Assembly: GCF_030295975.1 (NCBI RefSeq)
Contig: NZ_AP027364.1
Span: forward strand, 2,666,001 to 2,730,000
Source: Thalassotalea atypica
GTDB taxonomy: Bacteria; Pseudomonadota; Gammaproteobacteria; Enterobacterales; Alteromonadaceae
Length of the DNA stretch: 64,000 nt
Reading direction: 5' to 3'
Made by a program: the position numbers and the translations under genes. How positions within the stretch are numbered: position 1 is the stretch's first letter; the number at the start of each line of letters is the position of its first letter. The notes under the pieces are model-generated. The model was not told where the DNA came from and ran no database searches. It was given only the letters and a program-made list of their open reading frames with translations. Below are positions 37,166 through 45,197 of this stretch, one piece after another.

Positions 37166-38086
37166 ATGATCATATTTCCACAAGCGCCAAATACTGTCGT
37201 GATGATTCGCCCTCATCAATTTAGCCCTAACGAGCAAACCAAAAGTGACAATAGCTTTCAATCATCTGAGCAGATAAACAATGATACTGTGGCTAGGCAA
37301 GCATTTGAACAAGTCACTCAAGCCGTGACAACGTTAGAATCGCACGGTGTTAGGGTTCACCTTTTTGAAGACACAGGCACAGACACACCTGACTCGGTAT
37401 TTCCGAATAACTGGTTTTCAACCCACACAGGGGGTCATATTGCCATTTATCCAATGTTTGCTAAGAACAGACGACTTGAACGACGTGCAGATATTATAGA
37501 GCTACTGAAGCAACAGTATCGTGTTCAAGACGTTATCGATTACTCTGGGTTAGAATACGACAGTATCTTCTTAGAAGGCACAGGCGCGATGGTACTCGAT
37601 CATGTTGAACGTATCGCCTATGCCGCTCGCTCAAACCGCACAGATTCTCATGCGTTAGAGCGCTTTTGCTCCCATTTCAATTTTGAACCTATGATCTTTG
37701 ATGCACAAGACAAAGATGGAGTTGCTGTTTATCACACGAATGTATTAATGTGTATTGGCACTGACTTTGTCATGGCAGGTTTTGACATGATGACCAATGA
37801 AAAGCGTAAGCTAGAAATCATTAAACGCTTTAAGAATTCGGGCAAAAACATCATCAAGTTAGACGAACAGCAGATCAATGCGTTCTGTGGCAATGCAATA
37901 GAGCTACAAGCTTCAAGTGGCAGAATATTAGCGATATCAGCAAAAGCATGCCATGCCTTAACTGAGCATCAAAAAACCACTTTAGAACAAAGCGTAACAC
38001 TTGTACCGCTTGATGTGTCCGCAATAGAGCTAGCAGGTGGTTCGGTACGCTGCATGTTAGCGGGAATACATTTATCAAAGCGCTAA
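37166..38086 (+). CDS. ctlX: CtlX-like guanidino-group modifying hydrolase (citrulline/arginine metabolism)
   Basis: A 306-residue protein of the amidinotransferase/arginine deiminase fold. Motifs include DSVFPNNWFSTH (substrate-binding Asp), an FLEGTGAMV stretch, YHTNVLMCIG with the catalytic His, and C296 in GGSVRCMLAG as nucleophile. It is closest to the proteins annotated as citrulline utilisation hydrolase CtlX. The substrate could instead be arginine or another guanidino compound. It is followed after 52 bases by an AGCS amino-acid symporter and preceded by an Lrp-type regulator, which fits amino-acid catabolism. Confidence 0.82.
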   Translation: MIIFPQAPNTVVMIRPHQFSPNEQTKSDNSFQSSEQINNDTVARQAFEQVTQAVTTLESHGVRVHLFEDTGTDTPDSVFPNNWFSTHTGGHIAIYPMFAKNRRLERRADIIELLKQQYRVQDVIDYSGLEYDSIFLEGTGAMVLDHVERIAYAARSNRTDSHALERFCSHFNFEPMIFDAQDKDGVAVYHTNVLMCIGTDFVMAGFDMMTNEKRKLEIIKRFKNSGKNIIKLDEQQINAFCGNAIELQASSGRILAISAKACHALTEHQKTTLEQSVTLVPLDVSAIELAGGSVRCMLAGIHLSKR

Positions 38087-38138
38087 GCCGGAACGATAGC
38101 TCCTTAATTTAATAAGAATTATAACCAAAGGAATACAC

Positions 38139-39551
38139 ATGATCAGTGATCTAGTAAGTGCAATTAACGACATATTGTGGGGACAAGGACAAATACTCAT
38201 TTATCTGTTGTTATTCGCTGGCTTTTGGTTTTCATTCAAACTCGGGTTTATTCAAATACGTCAATTCAGGTATATGTTCACTGTGATGAAAGGAAGTACA
38301 CAGTCGGATAAATCTGGTATCAGCTCATTTCAAGCCTTATGCACAGGTCTTTCTGCCCGCGTAGGTACTGGAAATTTGGCCGGTGTTGCCATGGCCATTT
38401 CGCTTGGTGGCAGTGGCGCAGTCTTTTGGATGTGGGTAATCGCTTTACTTGGCATGGCAACAGGCTTTGCAGAAAGTGTATTGGGACAGCTCTATAAAGT
38501 ACGTGACAATCACAAAGAGTTTCGCGGCGGTCCTGCCTATTATATTCGCGCAGGATTGAACAAACCTTGGCTCGCAATCACTTTCTCTTTATGCCTTTTT
38601 CTTGGTTACGGCCTTACATTCAGCGCAATGCAAGCCAACACCATCGCAGATGCATTGAATAATACATTCGACATACCAACTCATTATGCGGGTGCTGTAA
38701 TTGCGATAGTAGCTGGCAGCATTGTTATTGGTGGTATGCGCAGTATTGCTCGCTTTGCTGAGTTAATTGTCCCGTTCATGGGATTAGCCTTTATTGCAAC
38801 AGCCATCATTATTACCTTAATGAACATTCAATTATTACCCGCTATGTTTGGCGATATTATTGCATCAGCGTTTGGTTTAACCGAAGCAGGCGCAGGCGCT
38901 TTGGGTGCAGCGATAAAAAATGGTATTCAACGAGGTTTATACTCAAATGAAGCAGGTGCAGGCAGCGTGCCACATGCCGCGGCTGGTGCCTCCCCTGTGC
39001 CTAATCATCCGGTTGCACAAGGCTACGTACAAATGCTGGGCGTATTTTTAGATACAATGGTGCTATGCAGCTGTACTGCAGTGGTCATTTTACTTTCTGA
39101 CATCAACATCAGCGGTGAAATGGAAGGCATTCGCATGACCCAAGACGCCATGAGCAGTCATTTTGGTGCCGGCGGAAACTACTTTGTTGCTGCGGCAATT
39201 ACCTTATTTGCTTTTACTTCAGTCGTTGCTAATTATGCCTACGCAGAAAGTAACCTGCATCTGTTCAAACTAGACAGTAAACCGGGGCGCATTGCGTACA
39301 CCATCATTTATTTATCTATGGTATTTTGGGGCGCAAGTGCTACGTTAAAACAAGTTTGGGGGTTGGCTGATATGGCGTTAGGGCTCATGACACTAGTAAA
39401 CATTTACGCGATTATTTTGCTAACGCCTACCATTATCAACTTGACTCAAGATTATAAAATTAAGCTTGCAGCAGGAAAAGAACCGACATTTAACCTGAAA
39501 GATGTAGAAATTCAAGGCTCTACCGAAGCAGATATTTGGCCAAAAACATAA
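38139..39551 (+). CDS. AGCS family sodium:amino-acid (alanine/glycine) symporter
   Basis: A 470-residue transporter with about 11 helices. The signatures GTGNLAGVAMAISLGGSGAVFWMWV, FRGGPAYYIRAGL and YSNEAGAGSVPHAAAGA are those of AGCS permeases. It imports alanine or glycine, or a related small amino acid, with Na+. It is probably in one operon with ctlX. No terminator is visible directly after it. Confidence 0.92.
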   Translation: MISDLVSAINDILWGQGQILIYLLLFAGFWFSFKLGFIQIRQFRYMFTVMKGSTQSDKSGISSFQALCTGLSARVGTGNLAGVAMAISLGGSGAVFWMWVIALLGMATGFAESVLGQLYKVRDNHKEFRGGPAYYIRAGLNKPWLAITFSLCLFLGYGLTFSAMQANTIADALNNTFDIPTHYAGAVIAIVAGSIVIGGMRSIARFAELIVPFMGLAFIATAIIITLMNIQLLPAMFGDIIASAFGLTEAGAGALGAAIKNGIQRGLYSNEAGAGSVPHAAAGASPVPNHPVAQGYVQMLGVFLDTMVLCSCTAVVILLSDINISGEMEGIRMTQDAMSSHFGAGGNYFVAAAITLFAFTSVVANYAYAESNLHLFKLDSKPGRIAYTIIYLSMVFWGASATLKQVWGLADMALGLMTLVNIYAIILLTPTIINLTQDYKIKLAAGKEPTFNLKDVEIQGSTEADIWPKT

Positions 39552-39879
39552 ACTAACACAGTGAAATAATCATTGGGCTAACAACCAAAGTCAGGCTGCA
39601 CAGCCCATAACTATTTCATTAAAGGCGACGTATCAAGTATAAAACCGTTGGCAGCGTCTACATATGTTGCCAGTTCATCCCTTCTCAGATCTGCTAACTA
39701 CTTTAATTTATAGTTCTCTACTACACTAAATCCAACAATGCTGAATTTAACATTTAATTAACCTCACCTTTACGGTGCGGCATTGTTTCGAGTATTTGCA
39801 TTTCACACATGGTTTCTACAGTAATATTTCCTGTAAAAATCAATTTAAATGAATGAATTAAAATATTTGGAGTTAAATT
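39552..39879. other. Intergenic region, no gene seen
   Basis: A stretch of 328 AT-rich bases between two plus-strand genes. No ORF with an RBS, no strong hairpin terminator and no repeat was found. A promoter for the protease gene must lie here, but no convincing -35/-10 pair stands out. GGAG ten bases before 39880 is a weak RBS. Confidence 0.5.
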
Positions 39880-40671
39880 ATGTATAAAAAATTAATAGGG
39901 ATGGCACTCACCTTACTATTAGCTTTTACACATCAAGCTCTTGCTGTCACTAATGGTGAGCTAGATGGAGATAATCACCCGCATGTGGGTTTACTCATTT
40001 TTGACGTAAACGGAGCGCCTTCTTGGCGATGTAGTGGTACGCTACTGTCTCCTACCGTTATGCTAACTGCAGGTCATTGTACCGATGGCGCTACTGGTGG
40101 AAGAGTTTGGTTTGACAACAATGAAGCAGACATTCGAGCGAACGGCTATCCGTTTTCCGGTGCAAGTTCTGTTGAATTTAGTGCTGTCCACACCTCACCA
40201 GACTACAACCCTGCTGCTTTTTTCTTAAATGATTTAGGCATTGTTATTCTAGATACTCCTGTAATCCTTGAAGAATATGGTACGTTGCCGGACGCAGGGG
40301 CACTCAATGCGTTGGCCAAACGTCGCGGTAAACAAGATCAGTCTTTTACTCCTGTAGGATATGGTTTGCAAAGAATTAACCCCGTTTTCGTCGAAGCAAG
40401 TTTAGATAGAATGTTTGCTCGTCCCCATTTAATTCAAATTAATTCACCAGGATTTACCGGAGACTTCTCAATGCTACTGTCGAATAATCATGCAACAGGT
40501 GGCACTTGTTTTGGCGATTCTGGCGGACCCAATTTTATGGGAACCTCAAATGTCATTGGTGGCGTGACTTCGTTCGGCATAAACGGTAACTGTGCTGGTA
40601 CAGGTGGTGTTTATCGTATGGATAGGCAGCATGATTTAGACTGGGTAAACATGATGGTGCAAAACAATTAG
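39880..40671 (+). CDS. Secreted trypsin-like serine protease
   Basis: A 263-residue S1-family protease with signal peptide MYKKLIGMALTLLLAFTHQALA. The catalytic triad is complete: H66 in LTAGHC, D118 in NDLGIVIL and S214 in GDSGGPNF. Disulfide partners C51/C67 and C210 are present. The residue six before the Ser is G208 in a THATGG-type stretch, so the S1 pocket is not of the acidic trypsin type and specificity is uncertain. It is exported, probably to the periplasm or outside. A terminator follows. Confidence 0.9.
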   Translation: MYKKLIGMALTLLLAFTHQALAVTNGELDGDNHPHVGLLIFDVNGAPSWRCSGTLLSPTVMLTAGHCTDGATGGRVWFDNNEADIRANGYPFSGASSVEFSAVHTSPDYNPAAFFLNDLGIVILDTPVILEEYGTLPDAGALNALAKRRGKQDQSFTPVGYGLQRINPVFVEASLDRMFARPHLIQINSPGFTGDFSMLLSNNHATGGTCFGDSGGPNFMGTSNVIGGVTSFGINGNCAGTGGVYRMDRQHDLDWVNMMVQNN

Positions 40672-40707
40672 TATCGGATTTAATTAAATCAGTAAAAACG
40701 TTAATAA

Positions 40708-40752
40708 GAGACGTATTAAAATTGTGTTATCAGCAATTTAATACGTCTTTTA
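40708..40752 (+). terminator. Terminator of the protease gene
   Basis: AGACGTATTAAAATTG pairs with CAATTTAATACGTCT (one bulged A, 9-base loop) and is followed by TTTT. Confidence 0.75.
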
Positions 40753-40872
40753 GGTATAAATACCTTATCAAACTAGCTTCACTTGGGGCTATTGGCTCAT
40801 TACCAAAAAAAGTGGATTCTCTTTCTAACTCTAGATCACCTTGTGTTTATTTCTTGTTATGTGACTTTCAGT

Positions 40873-41070
40873 TTAAACAATGGTTTTATTCATTACCCAT
40901 TTGGACGTAAAACCAGCGCTTCCAAAAAGGCATACAACACCTGCTAGCCAAGGTAGTCCTCCCTCCCACCCTGTCCATTTGATTTGAGCAAAACCAAAAA
41001 CAAATATATACGCGACTAGTGCCCAAATTAATACGACGCTAATAAGATTACCAATTTGAGATGACATCAA
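40873..41070 (-). CDS. Small two-helix membrane protein in cassette-like array
   Basis: A 65-residue protein with two hydrophobic helices (about 9-27 and 37-58) and no recognised family. GGAG precedes the ATG. It is the last of several minus-strand small genes separated by attC-like sequences. Downstream is CATAACAAG, which looks like the 5' arm of another attC. Function unknown. Confidence 0.6.
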   Translation of the reverse strand: MMSSQIGNLISVVLIWALVAYIFVFGFAQIKWTGWEGGLPWLAGVVCLFGSAGFTSKWVMNKTIV

Positions 41071-41137
41071 AACTCCATTTATTTGTTGATACTGTGACTA
41101 ATCACATTATGCCCCGTTAAGTGGCTTATTGGGCTTG

Positions 41138-41461
41138 TTATATTGCTTTTTTATTCAGAATACTTTTGAGGACTTTTAACATCAAATGATCTTTGATCTC
41201 AGTAATTATTACTCTGCTAATGACAAGTCCCAAAAACACAGAAAGAACAATAGCCAAAGTAGATAGTCCCCAAAATAAATAGCTTCCACCCAAGAATACA
41301 AATATGCAGCTTACTCGTACGATAAACGCAATAGCAGCAAAGCATGGCAAAACGGAGTTCAATTGAATTTCATCTCGAACCTGTTCAAGTACTACGAATT
41401 GTTGATCTCTACTTAAGTGGGAAATCTCGTCGAAGCGTTCAATATACTCTTTGATGTCCAT
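41138..41461 (-). CDS. Two-helix membrane protein in cassette-like array
   Basis: A 107-residue protein with a charged N-terminal 35 residues (MDIKEYIERFDEISHLSRDQQ) and two hydrophobic helices (about 38-58 and 62-84), then a basic tail. No family recognised. The ATG starts about 10 bases after an attC-like GAGGCGTT sequence, the usual tight packing of integron cassettes. The stop codon lies inside a TATAACAAGCCC attC-arm-like sequence. Confidence 0.65.
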   Translation of the reverse strand: MDIKEYIERFDEISHLSRDQQFVVLEQVRDEIQLNSVLPCFAAIAFIVRVSCIFVFLGGSYLFWGLSTLAIVLSVFLGLVISRVIITEIKDHLMLKVLKSILNKKAI

Positions 41462-41471
41462 AAACTCTCAT

Positions 41472-41560
41472 GCTTTAAAAACGCCTCAACAATGGGCAAA
41501 AAATTGCTGGCAAAATAAGCGACTCTGGAAGACAAGCCAGCTGCTTTTTGGGTATTAATT
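41472..41560 (-). repeat. Degenerate attC-like site 2
   Basis: Read on the minus strand it shares internal blocks with the complete attC at 42370-42469: CAG[C/T]TGG, CTTATTTT and GCAATTT...TTGCC. It ends GTTGAGGCGTTTTTA, resembling a damaged right-hand attC arm. The left arm is not recognisable. Confidence 0.5.
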
Positions 41561-41576
41561 TATTTGATTACTATAT

Positions 41577-42008
41577 TTACGGAAGCGCAACCACAACTTC
41601 GATTTCAAGCAAATGCGATTTACTCCAAAGCCTTTTTACTTCAACCCAGCTTGAAGCCGGATATCTGTCACTAAAATGAGCCTTGCGAGTTGTATTAGAT
41701 GCCTTCAACTTTTCAATATCTGTAGTGAAAATAACCTCTTTAACAATTGCATTTGTTCCAACATTATAATCAGTCAATATTTTCTTGATGGTATTGTAAA
41801 TATCATCTAGTTGATTTTCAAAAGTTGATTCTTCGCTTGTGATGCCTGAGATATATAAAGTGTTATTAGCCTTAACGACCTGTGAGTAGCCAATATCATT
41901 TTCCCAAGAATGATAGCTCTTTCTTTCAATCACTTGGTCAGTCGTAGTGCATCCAAAAAGGAATATCCCACAAGATAAAAGCAGAAATTTATTCATAAAA
42001 TTCAGCAA
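41577..42008 (-). CDS. RidA-fold lipoprotein in cassette-like array
   Basis: A 143-residue protein. A lipoprotein signal (FLLLSCGIFLFGC, lipobox Cys at 20 followed by TTT) precedes a YjgF/YER057c/UK114 (RidA) domain (about 35-143). Typical RidA proteins are cytosolic enamine/imine deaminases. Here the domain is exported, and the family's catalytic Arg (usually PAR[ST]) is Ser in YPASSWVEV. It is therefore probably not a classical deaminase. The start is TTG at 42008 with GGAG five bases before it. It lies between attC-like sites. Confidence 0.7.
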   Translation of the reverse strand: MLNFMNKFLLLSCGIFLFGCTTTDQVIERKSYHSWENDIGYSQVVKANNTLYISGITSEESTFENQLDDIYNTIKKILTDYNVGTNAIVKEVIFTTDIEKLKASNTTRKAHFSDRYPASSWVEVKRLWSKSHLLEIEVVVALP

Positions 42009-42044
42009 GTTAACTCCAAAATCAATAAGTAAATATTCCCCTTT

Positions 42045-42353
42045 TTACAAAGGGCTGATAGTACTTGTCAAGTAACAATAACACCTAACCTTTTTCTTAT
42101 GTTTAAACATTAGCGCAATAATAAATAGTTGCAATACAGACGTAACCAATAGCCCAATAATTGACTGATATTCAAAATATTTTTCGGTATAAATGTAAAG
42201 TAAAGGGGTATATTTCCTAACACAAAAGCCCCCCTAGGCCATTGCTGATATGCCTTTCATGGTCTTTGACTTAAGCAAATGAAACAACTGAATTATCGTT
42301 GCAATCGGAAAGATTATCGCTGGAATATATCCAATAAGCTCAATGAAATTCAA
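42045..42353 (-). pseudogene. Broken SemiSWEET/PQ-loop sugar transporter-like gene
   Basis: Three minus-strand frames together encode one recognisable PQ-loop/SemiSWEET-type membrane protein. The first reads LNFIELIGYIPAIIFP then TIIQLFHLLKSKTMKGISAMA, ending at a TAG. A second frame gives GAFVLGNIP. A third gives LYIYTEKYFEYQSIIG then a hydrophobic helix and KHKKK. Two frameshifts are needed, so the gene is inactive unless the bases are misread. It follows the complete attC, as a decayed cassette would. Confidence 0.6.
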
Positions 42354-42369
42354 TTGAATTTCTCCATCC

Positions 42370-42469
42370 ACCTAACGTCGCTGTATGCGGCAAATTGCAG
42401 TAGATTAAAATAAGTGAGGTCCGCCCAAAAGTCCAACTGTTATTTGTCCTTTTGAGTGACTTGTTAGCC
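42370..42469 (-). repeat. attC-like integron recombination site
   Basis: On the minus strand it starts GGCTAACAAGTCACTC and ends AGCGACGTTAGGT. GTTAGGT fits the GTTRRRY consensus. The ends pair as CTAAC/GTTAG and GTC-CT/AG-GAC with a 2-base unpaired spacer, the two-box arrangement of attC sites. At 100 bp it is of VCR-like size. Confidence 0.65.
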
Positions 42470-42503
42470 ATGTTCTATATGTATTACATCATTAACTTCT
42501 GTC

Positions 42504-42785
42504 TTAATTAAGCGCAGCATCATCCATCAGAATCAATGATAAAAGTAATGCAACGGCCAATATTAATAACAAAATAGAGCCGACAAATGCAAACATTGTA
42601 GAGATAAAGCCTAATTGAGCTATAAGCGATTGATATGTAATGTTCGGTAAAAGCCTACTGTTGCGCAAATGTATAAAGAACGAAAATAGAGGTTTGTTTT
42701 TTCCACCGATTTCTCTTTCTACGTACTTTCTGTTCCAAATAAATCTATTATTTTCTATATCAATTGAAAGGTATTTTTTACACAT
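42504..42785 (-). CDS. Small membrane protein in cassette-like array
   Basis: A protein of about 93 residues (MCKKYLSIDIENNRFIWNRKYV...) with a basic soluble N-terminal half and a strong hydrophobic C-terminal helix (about 55-88). No family recognised. The frame can be extended to a GTG at 42833, but that stretch overlaps an NtrC-type site for the nitrate operon, so the shorter start is preferred. Neither start has a good RBS. It is followed 35 bases later by the complete attC, making it a probable cassette gene. Confidence 0.5.
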   Translation of the reverse strand: MCKKYLSIDIENNRFIWNRKYVEREIGGKNKPLFSFFIHLRNSRLLPNITYQSLIAQLGFISTMFAFVGSILLLILAVALLLSLILMDDAALN

Positions 42786-42809
42786 ACCAATCTTTTTGAT
42801 ATGGCAATA

Positions 42810-42826
42810 CGCACCACAATAGAGCA
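42810..42826. promoter_or_regulatory. NtrC-type site upstream of the nitrate reductase operon
   Basis: The minus strand reads TGCTCTATTGTGGTGCG, 12 of 17 matches to TGCACTAAAATGGTGCA with both half-sites kept. It is 72-88 bases before the sigma-54 promoter. Confidence 0.6.
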
Positions 42827-42897
42827 AAAGCACATAGACCGAGCATACTCATTATCATCAAAAAAGCTAACGCATTGTAATAACTAACAATATTACT

Positions 42898-42913
42898 TGG
42901 TTTAATAGTTGCT
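42898..42913 (+). promoter_or_regulatory. Sigma-54 promoter of the nitrate reductase operon
   Basis: TGGTTTAATAGTTGCT: GG and GC are separated by exactly 10 bases and the -12 element TTGCT is perfect; the -24 element has TGGTTT in place of TGGCAC. It lies 46 bases before the start. Confidence 0.6.
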
Positions 42914-42959
42914 ATATAACTACTAAACGTGCATTAAAGTAAATTATTCAGGATTTTAG

Positions 42960-45164
42960 ATGTTGTTTGGTCGCACCAAGAGAAAACCGATTTCTATTCC
43001 GAGCAAGAAAGTTAAAGAATGGAAATATACCACCTGCAATTATTGCTCAACGGGCTGTTCGATTGAGATTGGCCTAGATGAGAATAAAAAATTAGTCACA
43101 AGTAGAGGACATGCTGGCGCTGACGTTAATCGTGGCAAGCTTTGCATTAAAGGACTACTTGAGCATGAACTGTTTGAAAGTCCGGGACGCGGTACTACGC
43201 CGCTTATTCGCGAAAAGCATTTTGATAACTTTAAGAAAACCACATGGGACAACGCCTTAGACACAACCGCCGAGAAAATAAAAAACATCCAAGAAAAATA
43301 CGGGCGCGACGCATTCGCTATTATCTCGACCGGACAGCTTCTCACTGAAGAATTTTATACATTAGGAAAGCTCGCTCGTGGCTGTATTGGCACTAACAAT
43401 TACGACGGGAATACCACACTATGCATGGCATCAGCCGTAAGTGGCTATAAACGCTCATTTGGCTCAGACGGCCCTCCGGGTTGTTATGACGATTTTGATC
43501 ATACCCATTGTCTTGTGGCATTTGGTTCTAATTTGTCCGAGCAACACCCCATTATTTACTGGCGCTTAAAAGAAGCGTTAGAAAAACGTAAGTTTCCGTT
43601 AATAGTAGTTGACCCGCGTGTGACCATGCTTGCGCAATTTGCCGATATTCACTTACCCATTACACCGGGGACTGATTGTGTACTGATCAATTCAATGATG
43701 AACGTAATCATTAATGAAGGATTACAAGATCAATCCTATATTGACGCACATACGCAGGGTTTTGACGAAGTTAAAGCCATAGTTCAAGACTACGACCCTA
43801 AATCTGCACAGCATATTTGCGGTATCGATGAAGATAAAATCAGAACCGTAGCAAGGTTATATGCTAAAGCGCCTGCGGCAATGAGCATTTGGACCATGGG
43901 TATAAATCAATCAACCCACGGCTCTGATGGCGTAGCCAATATCAATAACTTAAACCTCATAACTGGCAACATTGGCAAACCCGGCGGCACCAGTTTATCC
44001 ATCACTGGTCAATGTAATGCGATGGGTACGCGAGAGTGGTCATCATGCTCTGGCTTACCCGGTTATCGTTATTTAGAAAACGATGATGACCGCCAAGAAA
44101 TAGCAGAGTTTTGGGGCATAGACCCTGAGTTTTTCCCGAAAAAACGCGGTTTAGCTGAGACAGACATTTTTCCAGCCATTGAAACAGGTGAAATTAAAGG
44201 CCTGTGGATTGTTGCCACCAACCCCATGACTTCTATGCCTGATACTGCACGTATTCGTAAAGCACTAGAAAATCTCGATTTTCTAGTTGTGCAAGACGTT
44301 TACGAAGACGTTGAAATGAACCAATACGCCCATGTTTATTTTCCTGCCTCGGTTTGGGCTGAAAAAAAAGGCTGTCATACCAACACCGAACGACGCGTTA
44401 ATTTAATTGATAACGTGATGCCACCTTATGCCGACTCAAAACCTGACTTTTGGATTTTCAACCAAATGGCCAAACGCTTCAACAATGGCCAAGTGATAGA
44501 CTTTCCAGATGAGCCGGAGCAGGCATTCAATGAAATGAAACAACTGTCTAAAGGGACAAATGCCTACGGCAATGAGAGAATCTTAGATATTTCAGGCATG
44601 AGCTATGAAAAAATTATTAAAGCTCGGGGTATTCAATGGCCCTTCAAAGAAGGGACGAAGGGGCTTAAAGGTGAAGCTAGGTTATACACTGATGGCAATT
44701 TCCAAACAAAATCAGGGAAAGCCAATTTAATTCCAATTAAGTTCTTTAACAATAATGAGCAACCTTGCGGTGAATATCCGTTTTGGCTAAACAGTGGCCG
44801 CGTGGTTGAACATTTTCATACAAGAACGCGCACGGGGAAAATAGGCAACTGCAATAAATTTAGCCCAATGCCGTACATGGAAATGAACCCCGATGCTGCG
44901 CAGGACCTTGGCATAGTTCATCAAACATACGTACGCTTAACGAGCCGTCGTGGCGACGCTGTCGTGTTAGTTCAGCTCACCCAACGCGTGCCCAGAAACA
45001 TGGTTTTTATACCGTTTCATTTTCATGATTGCGTCAATCGCTTAACTCTTGGGTTACTCGACCCACACTCACGTCAGCCCGCATTTAAACAATGTTCAGT
45101 ACAAATAGAAGCTGTAAACCAAGATGAAGCGGCACGACTGAACGTGGCGCGCAGAGCATTTTAA
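42960..45164 (+). CDS. nasA: Assimilatory-type nitrate reductase catalytic subunit (NasA/NarB-like molybdopterin enzyme)
   Basis: A 734-residue Mo-bis-MGD enzyme reducing nitrate to nitrite. The N-terminal [4Fe-4S] site is C26-x2-C29-x3-C33...C62, followed by the K64 typical of nitrate reductases. C155 in TTLCMASAVSGYKRSFG is the expected Mo ligand. There is no Tat signal, so it is cytoplasmic. It lacks the C-terminal [2Fe-2S] BFD-like domain of some NasA proteins and is shorter. It is followed after 33 bases by a DmsB-DmsC fusion, its probable electron donor. Sigma-54/NtrC signals upstream and nirBD/narK in the window support nitrate assimilation. A formate dehydrogenase reading is less likely. 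Confidence 0.88.
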   Translation: MLFGRTKRKPISIPSKKVKEWKYTTCNYCSTGCSIEIGLDENKKLVTSRGHAGADVNRGKLCIKGLLEHELFESPGRGTTPLIREKHFDNFKKTTWDNALDTTAEKIKNIQEKYGRDAFAIISTGQLLTEEFYTLGKLARGCIGTNNYDGNTTLCMASAVSGYKRSFGSDGPPGCYDDFDHTHCLVAFGSNLSEQHPIIYWRLKEALEKRKFPLIVVDPRVTMLAQFADIHLPITPGTDCVLINSMMNVIINEGLQDQSYIDAHTQGFDEVKAIVQDYDPKSAQHICGIDEDKIRTVARLYAKAPAAMSIWTMGINQSTHGSDGVANINNLNLITGNIGKPGGTSLSITGQCNAMGTREWSSCSGLPGYRYLENDDDRQEIAEFWGIDPEFFPKKRGLAETDIFPAIETGEIKGLWIVATNPMTSMPDTARIRKALENLDFLVVQDVYEDVEMNQYAHVYFPASVWAEKKGCHTNTERRVNLIDNVMPPYADSKPDFWIFNQMAKRFNNGQVIDFPDEPEQAFNEMKQLSKGTNAYGNERILDISGMSYEKIIKARGIQWPFKEGTKGLKGEARLYTDGNFQTKSGKANLIPIKFFNNNEQPCGEYPFWLNSGRVVEHFHTRTRTGKIGNCNKFSPMPYMEMNPDAAQDLGIVHQTYVRLTSRRGDAVVLVQLTQRVPRNMVFIPFHFHDCVNRLTLGLLDPHSRQPAFKQCSVQIEAVNQDEAARLNVARRAF

Positions 45165-45197
45165 AAATGCTAAACAAAGCATTAAAAGGTTATAGAA

